This document shows positions 37,101 through 46,058 of a stretch of DNA of 53,610 nt, piece after piece (the stretch's first letter is position 1; every line of letters begins with the position of its first letter). A model generated the notes under the pieces. The model worked only from the letters and a program-made list of their open reading frames with translations. It ran no database searches and was not told the origin of the DNA. A program made the position numbers and the translations under genes. The stretch is from Branchiostoma floridae (Eukaryota > Chordata > Leptocardii > Amphioxiformes > Branchiostomatidae), in assembly GCF_000003815.2 (NCBI RefSeq), contig NC_049993.1, positions 2,299,662 to 2,353,271 of the forward strand. The letters are read 5' to 3'.

Positions 37101-40100
37101 TATAGGTTATCCTGCTGATAATGGTCTGCGATCGTTCCTTTCCATTGCGTTAGCCAATCAACCGTTAACCATTCCTATACTTCTATTCCTCCTGCTCTTA
37201 GAGGAAAAGCTTCCAGCCAATCACCTTGCCTCATGACCGTAGGTGGCGATGTGATTGGCCAATTGCAGCTAGAAGCAATGGAACGTAGGCCGCTACGTAC
37301 GCCAGTTTCGTGATGAATTACAAGCGGATGGCCTGGTTTCAAAGAGTTGAACAAAGTACTGGAACAGTAGAAGCAAGTTAATTGCACAACGGATAACTGC
37401 ACACTTCTGTGCACGGAATTCCAAAGTCACGTAGTGATGTTGTCCAGCTGAATAGCTTCGCTTTGTTGTACCATCCGGATAATTGCACAGAATGTGCTGG
37501 CAAATGGGGAGTGCAATTAAACGGCTTATACTGTACTAACAATGGATCTTTTTTTCACAGGAAGCGTGTTGCTGAAGACTTTTAAGATCCTCTTCTTCGC
37601 CATGGGAAACGTTTGCAAACGCAGACACGGTGTGGGGTGTCTGGACGCCGTCAAGCTGCAGCACGGTGGGCGGTACCCGGGGGAGGACGTGGAAGATGTC
37701 AAGATGTTGGGGAGAATCGTGCCGGTCTTTTTATTACAGATAATGTACAGAACGGTATTTTTCCAGGTATGGGCCAGAACATAGTTACAATACATTCTGA
37801 TTGTCCAAGTAGTATTGACATGCATCGGCAAGTTTGGCCTACACGGTCGTCGTCTTCCAGTGCATGCCCACAAGCATGTCGTTGGTAGTGTCGCATGGCG
37901 CGTAGTCGTCTGGCAGTGTGTTCATACTTTTAACTGAGGGATTATCCATATCCATAAGTCTTTTATCCTTGTCGAATGATTTTGATGTCGTAGAATCTTC
38001 AAACAGGCGCATCACGGTTGGTGAGTCTGTGCAAACGTACAAGACAACAGTTCGAATTATTTCAAAATTAGACTAAAAAAACTGATACTATGATTTAATT
38101 TAGCCGTTTGTTGTAAAATTTCCGGACAATTGTTTTTGGTTCCTGTCCGTTTTCCTCAGTTGCTGTCCTTTCCTTTATTGAATAGGACGTCGACTTTTGG
38201 ATAGCATTTCAGAATCATGTTCAGCGTATGCGCAAACCACCTGTCGCAGATTTTCGTCAGCAGATCGGACTGTCACAACGCTAGCCTGCTGAGAAAAATT
38301 CAACGACTTCAAACTGTCCATATGTCCACAAGACGACTCTGACCCCACTCTAAGGAAAAGTCAAAGAATGAGCGATCGTTATAAGATTTATGTTGGATGT
38401 CACTTTGCTTTGATTACTTATCTTTTCTTGACTGTGATTAAACTTTTTAACTGCAGTATTCATAGCGCAATCTGTGTATCATTTTTGGCGACGCCTCAGG
38501 AACGCGTAGGCTACAGTTATACGTATCTTTGGCTTGGGTTAAAACTTTACGAAACAAAATCGAGTTCTACATTCCCGTTCTGATGCTTTTCGTTTTATAT
38601 TCATCATTATATCCTCTTTAACCCTCATCCGACCGTTACATTTTTACGACGAATCTGACCGTATGGGGTCATTTTTGACCCCATTTTGTTTTGCTCATAG
38701 ACATATTTCTGCTGGCTTATTTTGTCATGTCTATGTATTTACTGTTTCACTAACCTATGAAAAATATTTTGACAAGTGTTGGTGTCAGTAGTCATTACTC
38801 ATTATCATAATTTATGCAGAAAATGAGGAAAACCCACATTTGCTCTGAAAATCTACCATACTCAACTTACTTAAACAATTTTTTGTCTTATCAATTTCTA
38901 AACAATAATTGTGATGATGCAATAATACTGATAGCATAATAATATTATTCAACAAGAAAAAATACAATATTTGTGAAAAGTAACAAATTTATTACTTAAT
39001 TATGCACCTTATTCCGCCATCTAAACACATACATACAATAACTCTTGTCTATTTTCCCGCAAAGATCTTTCCTGTAGGTTCCTTCTGCACATTCTGTCCA
39101 TATATTGTTTTTTGATTAATCAGAAACATTTTCACTTTCATTAGCATAGGTAATTAGTGCGTATTATCATAATTTATGCAGAATGTCGAAAAACTGTGTT
39201 TTACACTAAAACACTAAATTTCTTTCAAAATATTCGGTGTTTACTCATCTAAGCAACTATAACCTGTTGCTGTTATAGCAATAATGAGGAATGCCTGTTA
39301 TTTTATTGAAATGTCTTGATATTAATGTAATTAATGATTCATAATTGGCTGGGGTCATTTTTGACCCCACGGAACAGGACACAAACTTTCAAGTATAGCT
39401 TATACAATAATGGGCAAAACTCGGCGAAAAATTGGTAGATGTTGTAAGACATGTATACAAACAAATTCATGGAAGGAATTTTTTCTCTGATGAAAAATGT
39501 TGCTATGGCAGATTGAAATATACGACTGGGGTCAAAAATGACCCCATACGGTCGGATGAGGGTTAAATATATTTCCCTCTGCTTTGTTCTTTAGATGCAG
39601 ACCACGTATTTTCTTCAGGGTGAACGGATGAATCTAAACTTCGGCACTTTCGAGACGCCCGTGGCCGCCCTGAACCTGTTCTATGTGGTCACCGTGCTGC
39701 TGTTCGTGCCCCTGATGGACAGGGTGGTGTACCCCGCCATGGACAGGTGCGGGGTCAACCTGCCACTGCTCAAGAGAATAGGTCAGGAGTATTCGAAATA
39801 TTAATAAATAAATAAAGTTTAGGATTTCTACGATGACACTAGATAGCCGCACCAAACGCGATTAAAAGATGGGTGCAAGCGAAATCTTGTAAAATAATGC
39901 CGATAGTTTTAATGGTTTATTGATGACATTTACATGGATATCAAGAAAGTATTTTGAATAAGGAACACAGACAAACACTCTCTTTTGTTCGCATAAGGCC
40001 ACTTATACTACTTATTAGTAATAAGACTGTGTTAAAGGCAACCAAGGCAATATTAGAACGTTGAAAGTGGAAATAATCTGGATAAGGCAATCTGTATGAA

Positions 40101-42132
40101 ATCAATATACATTGCACTATATTTCCACATTTACATGATACTTTCAGCGGTTAAAAACGGAGTAGAAAGAATCTGTGCTGGGATTCGCTAACTAATGTAA
40201 CCCACAAAAATTCGAATTCATGGTGTCCTCGCGCCACTGCGGTATCAAATATTTGTTCCTTGAATCTTGATATGTGAAAATCTTGAAAAATGGAATACTG
40301 TTGCATCTCATTACCTAGAAATGTGCCCCAAAAATTGACCTTTAATAGTTAAAGTTAAACCCTGACTTGGGCTAACATTGCTAAGGTTGCCTTTAACGGT
40401 AGTGCTTTTCATATTGTAGATTCCACTTTAGCACAACCTCTAATGTCAAATTTCATTAATTTCTTCACTAGGTATCGGCATGACTTTAGGAATGGTTTCC
40501 GTCGCGTGGGCCGCCATGGTGGAGATGCTCCGGAAGCACACCCTCATCTCGCCAGGGGGCGCTTTCCAACAGGACGTGGGAGGGGAGACCTTCACGGCTG
40601 CTAACATGTGCATTCTGTGGCAGATCCCGCAGTTCGCACTCGTCGGCTGCGGGGAAGTGTTCGTTATGGCCGCAGGTACGTGTGACCGTTATGCTTCTTT
40701 TTTACTCCGGGAAGGAGGGTCACCTTCTGCTGGAGTATTGTAGTTGTTGTTGTTCTGTTGTTCGCAGCTGTGGCCCGCAATCGCTTTGATTAATTGCTGC
40801 ATTCGCAATTATAGTTTGGTTGGTTTTGAGTTTCGAAGCGGCCTCCTCGAAAACCGCAAACATAAAACCACCGCGAAAGTTTCTGCATTTACAGTAATTC
40901 ATGAATTTTTGTTATTTATAATAATACAACTCCATCCTATCTTTTTCGACAGGAAGTCAATTCGCCTATTCTCAAGCTCCAAAAACACTCCGCGGAGTGG
41001 TGTTTGGGTGCTTCGCCTTAACTTTCGCCTTTGGAAGTTTCTTCGGCTCCGTCTTGGTGGACGTTCTCAACCAGATCACCGCAGGTGCGTGTAACAGCAA
41101 ATAGGGTGTTTGTGGTCACGTGTCTATGGCGTTATAAATTTCTGTGTTATGCACCAAAACGTTTCGATACATCTGAAGGAAAACGGATAACTGCACACTT
41201 CTGTTAATAGCACGGACTCCCCTAGTGATGCGTTCCAGCTGAAGAATTTCACTTTGTTGCACCATCCGGATAATTGCACAAAATGTGCTGGCAAATGGGG
41301 AGTGCAATAAAATGGCGGCTTCTACTGTACTTGGAACGAACAAACGAATGGATGAACGATTTCACAAATGAACGAATAAATGAGTAAATGAATGAGTGAA
41401 TGAATAAGTGAACGAATGAATGACCGAAATTTGCTCTAGCTTAAAATTTCGGACGTAAATTGGAATACCATGTGGGCTGCTATGATACATAATAGTAACG
41501 TTACGTTTTCTTTCGTGATTCATTCATTCAAACATTGTTTTACAATTTTAAGACTTTATATCCGTACACAAAATAAGGCGCTTACCAACAAGCTTTCGAT
41601 CAGTCCTCTGATCCTTCTCAAGTTAAAATGACCCAAATCCTAAGTCACACATCCAGACCGGAAGTGTGACGTTAGCAAAGGGTCAAAGGTGCTGGACAGT
41701 TGGTATCGGCCCCCGTCTCGGTTGAGGGAAGGTTGGTGGGCTCTGATGTAAATGACCTCTTTCACTACTCTGAGGAAGTAATCCTGTTCGGAATCAAGTC
41801 TTAAAATTGTAACACAATGTTGACTACCGTCACAGATGAACTTACGTTCATTCAAACCTATTAATTTTCCAGGCGCAGAATGGCTACCGGACGAACTGAA
41901 CGATGGTCATGCTGATTATTTCTTCCTCCTCCTGACGGGACTCATGGCAATCAACCTTCTCATCTTCGCCTACGTCGCCACTAATTACCGCTACGTCACG
42001 GCAGAAAACGCTGACGTCGACAAGCACACAAATGTTGATGACGTAAATCAGTCTGAAAATGGCGACTTATCGAAATCGAGTTTAATTGATTCAATCGAGT
42101 TAGGCAAATCACGGCTTCATAAAACTACCTAA
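27740..42132 (+). CDS. SLC15A3/A4-like proton-coupled peptide/histidine transporter, 8 exons
   Basis: Join 27740-28112, 29468-29681, 30318-30493, 37561-37766, 39595-39781, 40472-40675, 40953-41084 and 41873-42132. All introns are GT-AG with consistent phases, giving 583 codons. The protein belongs to the POT/PTR2 family of proton-driven oligopeptide symporters, which have 12 membrane helices. The ExxER proton/substrate motif is at residues 54-58 (EVCER). TGGIKANVSPFAAQQ, RSFFNWYFW, EDVEDVKMLGRIVPVF, QMQTTYFLQG, WQIPQF and SQAPKTLRG match the PHT (SLC15A3/A4) branch best, and the length agrees with it. An acidic dileucine signal ERTPLI (26-31) suggests endolysosomal sorting, as in that branch. 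The ATG follows an acceptor-like CTCTTTCCTCAG|AT, so a noncoding 5' exon is possible. The frame is intact. Confidence 0.9.
28200..28420. mobile_element. Dispersed repeat, copy 2 (GACCTTTATT family)
   Basis: A short (AATG)n run precedes GACCTTTATTGTACAATTTTG and the same ordered motifs as the copy at 24255-24440. It lies in intron 1 of the SLC15-like gene and is likely an inverted retroelement 3' end with its tail. Confidence 0.5.
28421..29357. other. SLC15-like intron 1, unassigned part
   Basis: No gene recognised. AGCCCCTAATTTG is duplicated near 28970 and 29010. Confidence 0.45.
29358..29426. repeat. 24-bp tandem repeat
   Basis: Three units of (C/T)ATTCTCAAGATTCTCAAGAC just upstream of the acceptor of exon 2. 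Confidence 0.9.
29468..29681 (+). CDS. SLC15-like exon 2
   Basis: Residues 125-195, including the family motif GGIKANVSPFAAQQ and FFNW. Acceptor TTCTTCATCAG, donor AATTG|GTAAGT, phases 1 and 2. Confidence 0.88.
30318..30493 (+). CDS. SLC15-like exon 3
   Basis: Residues 196-254, two hydrophobic helices (FFSIAVLSYIEQDIAFWIG and PTVLMFCACVNLVLMG). The donor AACG|GTTTGT is weaker than the others, but the phase (1) matches the next acceptor. Confidence 0.82.
30494..31300. other. SLC15-like intron 3, first part
   Basis: Unassigned AT-rich sequence; no feature supported. Confidence 0.45.
31305..31520 (-). mobile_element. Possible retroelement ORF tail
   Basis: Minus-strand translation includes RRHAKCRRVNPVDDRQTW and then a stop, reminiscent of the basic, Trp-containing end of non-LTR reverse transcriptases. 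Weak similarity by eye only. Confidence 0.25.
31521..32200. other. SLC15-like intron 3, GC-rich patch
   Basis: A CpG-dense stretch near 31785-31930 (GCGCGCCGGCGGCGAG and GGCCCGGCCCC) stands out from the AT-rich intron. No gene was recognised. Confidence 0.4.
32201..32896. repeat. Cluster of ~15 short hairpins, TCRTCACTGG-N(3-6)-CCAGTGAYGA
   Basis: About 15 imperfect palindromes of ~26 bp occur in 700 bp, such as TTCATCACTGGAATTCCAGT at about 32743, TTCATCACTGGGAAACCAGT at about 32788 and TTCGTCACTGGGCGTCCAGT at about 32838. Stems are 8-11 bp, loops are 3-6 bases and vary in sequence, and spacers are unique and of varying length. Some units are compensatory-looking variants (CACTCGG...CCAGTG, CACTGGG...CGAGTG) or half sites. 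The cluster has two blocks, 32201-32327 and 32481-32896. The unique spacers are not of one size and no adaptor genes exist, so it is not a CRISPR array. Confidence 0.85.
32897..33636. other. SLC15-like intron 3, middle part
   Basis: Holds a decayed half copy of the 6203-6454 MITE near 33404-33452. Nothing else was recognised. Confidence 0.45.
33637..34827. mobile_element. Inverted-repeat element of ~1.2 kb
   Basis: The left arm (about 33637-33722) reads CCGAAAGTGCGAAAAGGAACG, then AAGTATGAAGCAAA and AAATAAAATC. The right arm (about 34643-34827) carries the same pieces inverted: GATTTTATTTAAGTTTGCTTCATAC and CGTTCCTTTTCGCACTTTCGG, split here by the expanded 10-bp array. The interior has an unrecognised 122-codon minus ORF (34228-34596) and a 190-codon plus ORF (34019-34591) with no domain seen. 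Confidence 0.6.
34675..34805. repeat. 10-bp minisatellite (TTCGTTCCTT)n
   Basis: About 13 nearly perfect copies, with TTCGTTCCTC variants in the middle. It is an expansion of a motif present about twice in the opposite arm at 33655-33680. ORFs on both strands are repeat artefacts. Confidence 0.95.
34828..36710. other. SLC15-like intron 3, late part
   Basis: No gene recognised. CTACCGGTCGTTGACCTCG-like duplications occur at about 36310-36385. Confidence 0.4.
36702..36706 (-). terminator. RNA polymerase III terminator of tRNA-Ser
   Basis: A run of five T on the minus strand (CGATAATTTTTCC) starts a few bases after the tRNA 3' end. Confidence 0.75.
36711..36792 (-). tRNA. tRNA-Ser(AGA)
   Basis: 82-nt minus-strand gene starting GTTGTCGTGGCCGAGTGG and ending CCGACAACG. 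The acceptor stem GTTGTCG/CGACAAC pairs fully. Internal promoter boxes are TGGCCGAGTGG (A) and GGTTCAAATCC (B). The anticodon is AGA within ATTAGAAAT, and the long variable arm TTGGGCTCTGCCCGC is typical of serine tRNAs. No intron. A TTTTT terminator follows at about 36706-36702. It lies antisense in intron 3 of the SLC15-like gene. The T loop reads TTCAAAT, an allowed variant. Confidence 0.96.
36793..37364. other. SLC15-like intron 3, end part
   Basis: Flank of the tRNA gene; nothing further was recognised. Confidence 0.4.
37365..37533. mobile_element. Tigger/pogo-like MITE, copy 1
   Basis: Ends CAGTAGAAGCAAGTTAATTG and CAATTAAACGGCTTATACTG. The interior has GGATAACTGCACACTTCTGT and CATCCGGATAATTGCACA, shared with 41170-41327. 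TA follows the right end. It lies only 27 bp before exon 4. Confidence 0.75.
37561..37766 (+). CDS. SLC15-like exon 4
   Basis: Residues 255-323: the large cytosolic loop, then EDVEDVKMLGRIVPVFLLQ and the helix start YRTVFFQ. Acceptor CTTTTTTTCACAG, donor TTCCAG|GTATGG, phases 1 and 0. Confidence 0.88.
37767..38617. other. SLC15-like intron 4
   Basis: Around 38140-38230, TCCTTTATTGAATAGGACGTCGACTTTTGGATAG resembles exon 3 (30363-30400, CTACATCGAACAGGACATCGCCTTCTGGATAG) in order. It may be a decayed exon-3 duplicate. The ORF at 38368-38583 was not recognised. Confidence 0.45.
38105..38290 (+). pseudogene. Possible decayed duplicate of SLC15-like exon 3
   Basis: Between 38130 and 38290 the order of short matches to exon 3 (30318-30493) is kept: TTTTTGGTTCCTG, CCTCAGTTGCTGTCC near the start, ATTGAATAGGACGTCGACTTTTGGATAG in the middle, ATCATGTTCAGCGTATGCGCAA and then TCCACAAG. 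Stop codons (TTGAATAG in frame) and indels break it. It sits one exon downstream of its presumed source. Confidence 0.55.
38622..39562. mobile_element. piggyBac-like MITE with TTAA target sites
   Basis: TTAA (38618-38621) then CCCTCATCCGACCG; at the far end CGGTCGGATGAGGG then TTAA (39563-39566). Both ends carry a subterminal GGGGTCATTTTTGACCCC palindrome or half of it, and a further copy lies near 39354. TTAA duplication plus CCCT... ends are typical of piggyBac elements. 941 bp without an ORF, so non-autonomous. It ends 28 bp before exon 5. Confidence 0.88.
39595..39781 (+). CDS. SLC15-like exon 5
   Basis: Residues 324-385, starting MQTTYFLQGERMNLNF, then a helix ending in LLFVPLMDRVVYPAMDR. 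Acceptor TTGTTCTTTAG, donor AATAG|GTCAGG, phases 0 and 1. Confidence 0.88.
40036..40392. mobile_element. MITE with TTAA sites and AGGCAACC ends
   Basis: TTAA (40032-40035), then AAGGCAACCAAGGCAATATTAG; at the right, CTAACATTGCTAAGGTTGCC and a TTAA at 40393-40396. An inverted partial copy of its left half lies at 46112-46208 in the SLC16-like gene. It occupies intron 5. Confidence 0.7.
40472..40675 (+). CDS. SLC15-like exon 6
   Basis: Residues 386-453, with helix GMTLGMVSVAWAAMVEML and the family segment WQIPQFALVGCGEVFVM. Donor CGCAG|GTACGT, phase 1 at both ends. Confidence 0.88.
40953..41084 (+). CDS. SLC15-like exon 7
   Basis: Residues 454-497, containing FAYSQAPKTLRGVVFG and a Phe/Gly-rich helix. 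Acceptor CTTTTTCGACAG, donor CGCAG|GTGCGT, phase 1 at both ends. Confidence 0.88.
41170..41327. mobile_element. Tigger/pogo-like MITE, copy 2
   Basis: Shares GGATAACTGCACACTTCTGT, CATCCGGATAATTGCACA and GGCAAATGGGGAGTGCAAT with copy 1 and ends GGCTTCTACTG before TA. It lies in intron 7. Confidence 0.72.
41345..41425. repeat. (GAAT)n-type microsatellite
   Basis: Imperfect GAAT/GAAC/GAGT tetranucleotide run in intron 7. Confidence 0.85.
41873..42132 (+). CDS. SLC15-like exon 8 (last)
   Basis: Residues 498-583: final helix FFLLLTGLMAINLLIFAYVA followed by a ~50-residue polar cytosolic tail ending at TAA. Acceptor ATTAATTTTCCAG, phase 1. Confidence 0.88.
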
Positions 42133-42265
42133 CTAGCTCAAATTATAACATAGACATTTAGACATGACTCGTGTAAATCAATATTTCATTTTCATTGATC
42201 GCTCTCTGTAAAGCCATGTTGATGCCATACATGTCACCCAAAAAACTGATCCAAGTTTGTTTAAT

Positions 42266-42271
42266 ATTAAA
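42266..42271 (+). promoter_or_regulatory. Possible polyadenylation signal (ATTAAA)
   Basis: Variant hexamer 134 bp after the SLC15-like stop codon. Confidence 0.35.
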
Positions 42272-42852
42272 GAAAAAAAGATTGATAAAATAGTTCCCAT
42301 CGTTATGAAAATGGCTAAATGCAAAGTATACTGAACAAGGGATTCTTTATTTTTGTTCGTTCATCGCACCTTCTTCTTTTACTTTGACAACATTCTGCGA
42401 CATCTATTATCCGTTTGCCGATATTTTTTCCCATTTACGGCAACTATTTCTTCATTTTCCTGCCGCTTTATATAGACGATTTACAGCAAGGTCGAAGACG
42501 TGCTTTTTTGTGGATTGATGTGCACACGGATGTCATCCATATAAATAAGCGAACATTGGTTTCAATGGCGATATATAAAGCTGTGAAATTATCTTGAATT
42601 GTTGACACATTCATAGTTTTACAAACTACTAGTATATTGAGATGCCTCTAGTGAAGATTTGTTGACAGGTTTAGTTCAGTAAATTGTGTGATGGAATGCA
42701 TTCAAGTAAAAGAACGCGGAAATAAAGATGTGAGCAATTGTGGAAGCCTTAGACGTTGCGTTGAGAATTTGATCACTTTCTCCGAGTGGTGTTTCTTGCA
42801 TGCTTGTCTGCTTTTTGACAACTGGTCAATTATTCAGAGGTTCGTGATAAAG

Positions 42853-42854
<2 letters not shown>
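42272..42854. other. Intergenic, partial MITE end
   Basis: GGATGTCATCCATATA at 42528-42543 matches the right end of the MITE at 18374-18687, and weak similarity extends leftward to about 42395. No gene seen. Confidence 0.5.
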
Positions 42855-42936
<82 letters not shown>

Positions 42937-42957
42937 ACACACACACACACACACACA
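42855..42957. repeat. (CA)n microsatellite
   Basis: About 100 bp of ACAC repeats with a few T and G interruptions. The ORF through it is artefact. Confidence 0.95.
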
Positions 42958-42980
42958 GCAGTTAACCCTGTAGGATTTTA

Positions 42981-43173
42981 AAACGCCAGCGCGAGTCGAA
43001 AGCTACACGAAACAGATTTCTTTGTAGCAAAATAGACTATTGCTTTGAGTATCGTCCGGGCATTCACAAGTTTTCACATACTGCTTCAGGTTCAGGTCCG
43101 GATTTGGACCTGACCCTCTGGACCTGAACCGGACCTGGACCTGAATTTTCCGTACAGGTACCCACCCCTACTT
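42981..43173. mobile_element. hAT-like MITE, right half (copy A)
   Basis: AACGCCAG, CAGATTTCTTTGTAGCAAAAT, CACAAGTTTTCACATACTG and CTGGACCTGAACCGGACCTG match 50289-50478 in order. It ends CAGGTACCCACCCCTA. The left half is absent or decayed. Confidence 0.75.
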
Positions 43174-44714
43174 CGAACCATGGACTGACACTTGGACTTG
43201 ATCTAGGTCATCCATAGCAGTAGTAACGTACTAGGTGTGTGAGTTGTACTTCGTCTTGGTATGAGGGTCTGCTTGGGGGTTCCCGACAACGATTTACGCT
43301 GAATTCAGAAGAAACCGCTACGTATTACGCTAAATAAAGGAAGGAGATCACGCTAAATTTTTGTCGCCTCGCTACGAATTACGTCTTTTTCATGAGATGG
43401 TTTTCCCTACGAATTACGGTAAATAAGAATAGGCTGTCTACGCCTTACAGAAAAGAGCATGTAGACCCTCTGGTATGTGTTAATTTCACATACTGTAACG
43501 CTGTGTCTGTCACTGAATACCACGTGATCCCATTGTACCTGCTTTTCCGCATCGCTAACTGTGGGAGGTCAGATACCTTGTCCCGTGTACGCTCTCCCGA
43601 ACGGTATGGCGAGGTTGGATATAACCAATCCAGTAAACCATATCATGTAATAGTCAACCTTCCTTTATTATGTCTACAGAAAACTGTTTATTTGTTTGTT
43701 TGTTTAAACCTTTGTTTTTTCATGAAAGCTCGAATTGGCCTGCAGGCCGCTTTTCTTTCATTGAGGTCATGAGGGAAAAGGCAAGGGTCAGAATGCAAAG
43801 TATGTATGTAACAGAGATACAGTTTACATCACAAGTCCTAACGCGTCTTGTTGGCATCCATCTGTCTCGGAAGACAATGCCAGACAGACAGGGTGGGTTA
43901 GATTACCCGTCTGCCTGGCCTGCAAGTGACTTTTTAAGGTGAAGGAGGGGTGTGCACTTCCTTCTCCACCCTCTCGTCTACTGGCGCACTAAGTCCTACA
44001 GGGGCAACTGTATGCCACGTGTGAGACGGCCCCAGCAGATGCAGGTTTGTTGTTTAGAGTTTCCGTCTCCTAGGAGGACTTCCGACCAAGGATGCAAGGG
44101 GTTCCTCCTACCCCTGATTCTATAGGTCTATAAGGTTATGTTCACAATCATTAGTTTAGTGTTGACCTCTGACATCCCTGATAAACAGTAGAAAAGTTTT
44201 TGTGCTAGATTCGCTGATCTCACCTGCTATAGGTCGCCGCCGCCGGCACGTCCTTCCGTCCTTTGACGGAATTTTACAGCTGGGGACGGAAACATTTTTT
44301 GCCCATTCTGTCCTCTGTGAGCAAACTTTAACCCTCAAAATGCGGGAAACGGCATTTCAGAGGGTCTAGAGTTCAAAATTTTCCTTGGGACCATGCATGC
44401 CTCAGGACCCCCCTAAGGAACGCTGCGCCAGCCATTCAAAATGGAGGGGACGGAAAATGACTTCGGGCTGACTACACTCGGACAAAGGCAATGTGCTTGA
44501 CAAATGTCACGAGATTCCGTTGTATCTGATTTTCTGCTTCGCTGGTGACCTGGGGTCAGTTACCTTGTATGTCTAGCCTTGTCGGACGTCCATGGCCTTA
44601 AGGTAAGAAAAAAATGTCTTCTTAAGTTGCATAATGCAAAAGGATAACATAACATTGACCGTAAATTGACAAGCAAGTAGTAATGTAGTGTTTGTTTTAT
44701 TATTCTATTACTCC
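43174..44714. other. Intergenic, unassigned
   Basis: Contains the 43297-43425 repeat shared with 26870-26985. The rest is unassigned; the ORFs at 43392-43772 and 43670-43942 have no recognisable features. Confidence 0.4.
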
Positions 44715-44878
44715 ACCAAACATATTTCTCTGTAGTAAATAGACCATTGTTATGAGTATCGTCCAAGTTCACAAGTTTTCATATACTGAATCAGGTCTAG
44801 GTTTAGGTCCAGACCTGGACCTGATCCTCTGGACCTGAACCGGGCCTGGACCTGAATTTTCTGTGCCGGTACCTACCC
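44715..44878. mobile_element. hAT-like MITE, right half (copy B)
   Basis: CACAAGTTTTCATATACTGAATCAGGT, ACCTGATCCTCTGGACCTGAACC and a final GTGCCGGTACCTACCCCTA match 50350-50478. Confidence 0.72.
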
Positions 44879-45600
44879 CTAACTGTAGTACTGGGACACA
44901 GCTTCAATTTAGATTGATTATGGCATTTGGACCCGCCATTAAGTACAACTGTATACTAAGGGTGAAAAGGTCACACGTACCCCCGGGGAAGGTTAGAGCG
45001 AAGTGGAAAACCTTCTAATGACCTGTCATAAAACGTCAAGGGCGCCTGGTAATTGTATCGTTTTATAGATTTAGTCATCGAGTACACATGTAGATTGTAA
45101 ACTCCCAAACCATATAGGCTTGACAGTTACCTTATTCTTTAAAGGTAATCTGGAGAAATCGGGCAGCTTTCTAGTAATTAGCCTTGTACACAAGGGGAAA
45201 TGCAACCGAAGTATACATTTTAACGGGAGGTGCCCTAAGATGGTACCCGCCCTAAGATGGCATTAATGTTTTGCTGATCTTATTATGCATAAGTACACCG
45301 TGTTTGTTGCCACTGTCTAGATTAGAAAATGGTTAATAAACCATGCACACTGCTGTTTTTGCATTAAAATATACTTAACACTTTCTAAACTTCAAGTTAT
45401 TACACTGCATGAAAAGTTCTTCAAACAACTCTGGGATGAAGAATGACGTGACAAAAAAGGCAAAAGTTCAAGGGGAGCTTACACTCCCAGGGATCCACGC
45501 AGGTAGTAAAGTAATTCAACAGTAAAGTTAGAATTAGCGATCATCCATCCAAGTAGAAAGAGGGAGATATAGGAGATTACCAGTGTGTGAAAGAATTTGT
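44879..45600. other. Intergenic, unassigned
   Basis: No gene or repeat was recognised. Confidence 0.45.
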
Positions 45601-45752
45601 AAATACCGTACATCTAAAGCAGTGGAAGACGAAACACCTGTACAGCCTGAACGTTTTCACCAAAAAATGTGGTGGACGTGGTCTCCCGAAAAAAAAACGT
45701 ACGGAAAAATTGCAAGTACGGCGGGTTGTGCCTTTAGCCCGTACTGTAAATA
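45601..45752. mobile_element. MITE-like repeat upstream of the SLC16-like gene
   Basis: The left end TACCGTACATCTAAAGC and the right end GCCTTTAGCCCGTACTGTA are imperfect inverted repeats. The core 45647-45732 matches 27600-27683 in the same orientation relative to each gene. Confidence 0.6.
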
Positions 45753-45850
45753 TTGAAGGGCATTGTTTTAAATGAGGCAAATGTTAACTTCACTCGTGGT
45801 GTGTTGTTTTGTTTCTTTGATACAGCTTGGAACGTCCAAACAAAGACGGG

Positions 45851-46058
45851 ATGCCACAGGCGCGCTTGGGTGTGAAACCACCAGACGGCGGCTGGGGGTG
45901 GGTGGTTGTGGCAGGCGCTTTCTTCGTCCATGCCGGGATGCTTGCGACTGCTCTGTCGTTCGGAGTGTTCTACGCAGAATTCCGAGAGGTTTTCCAAGAG
46001 AGTGCAGGGATAACTTCCTTCATCAGTTCTATCCTAGTGGGAACTATGTTGATGTGCT
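45851..46058 (+). CDS. SLC16-like exon 1 (coding)
   Basis: Residues 1-69, helix 1 motif DGGWGW at 12-17 and helix 2. Donor TGCT|GTAAGT, phase 1. Confidence 0.85.

Noticed and set aside
42688-42981. 97-codon ORF with His-Thr repeats
   Set aside because: Translation of the (CA)n microsatellite.
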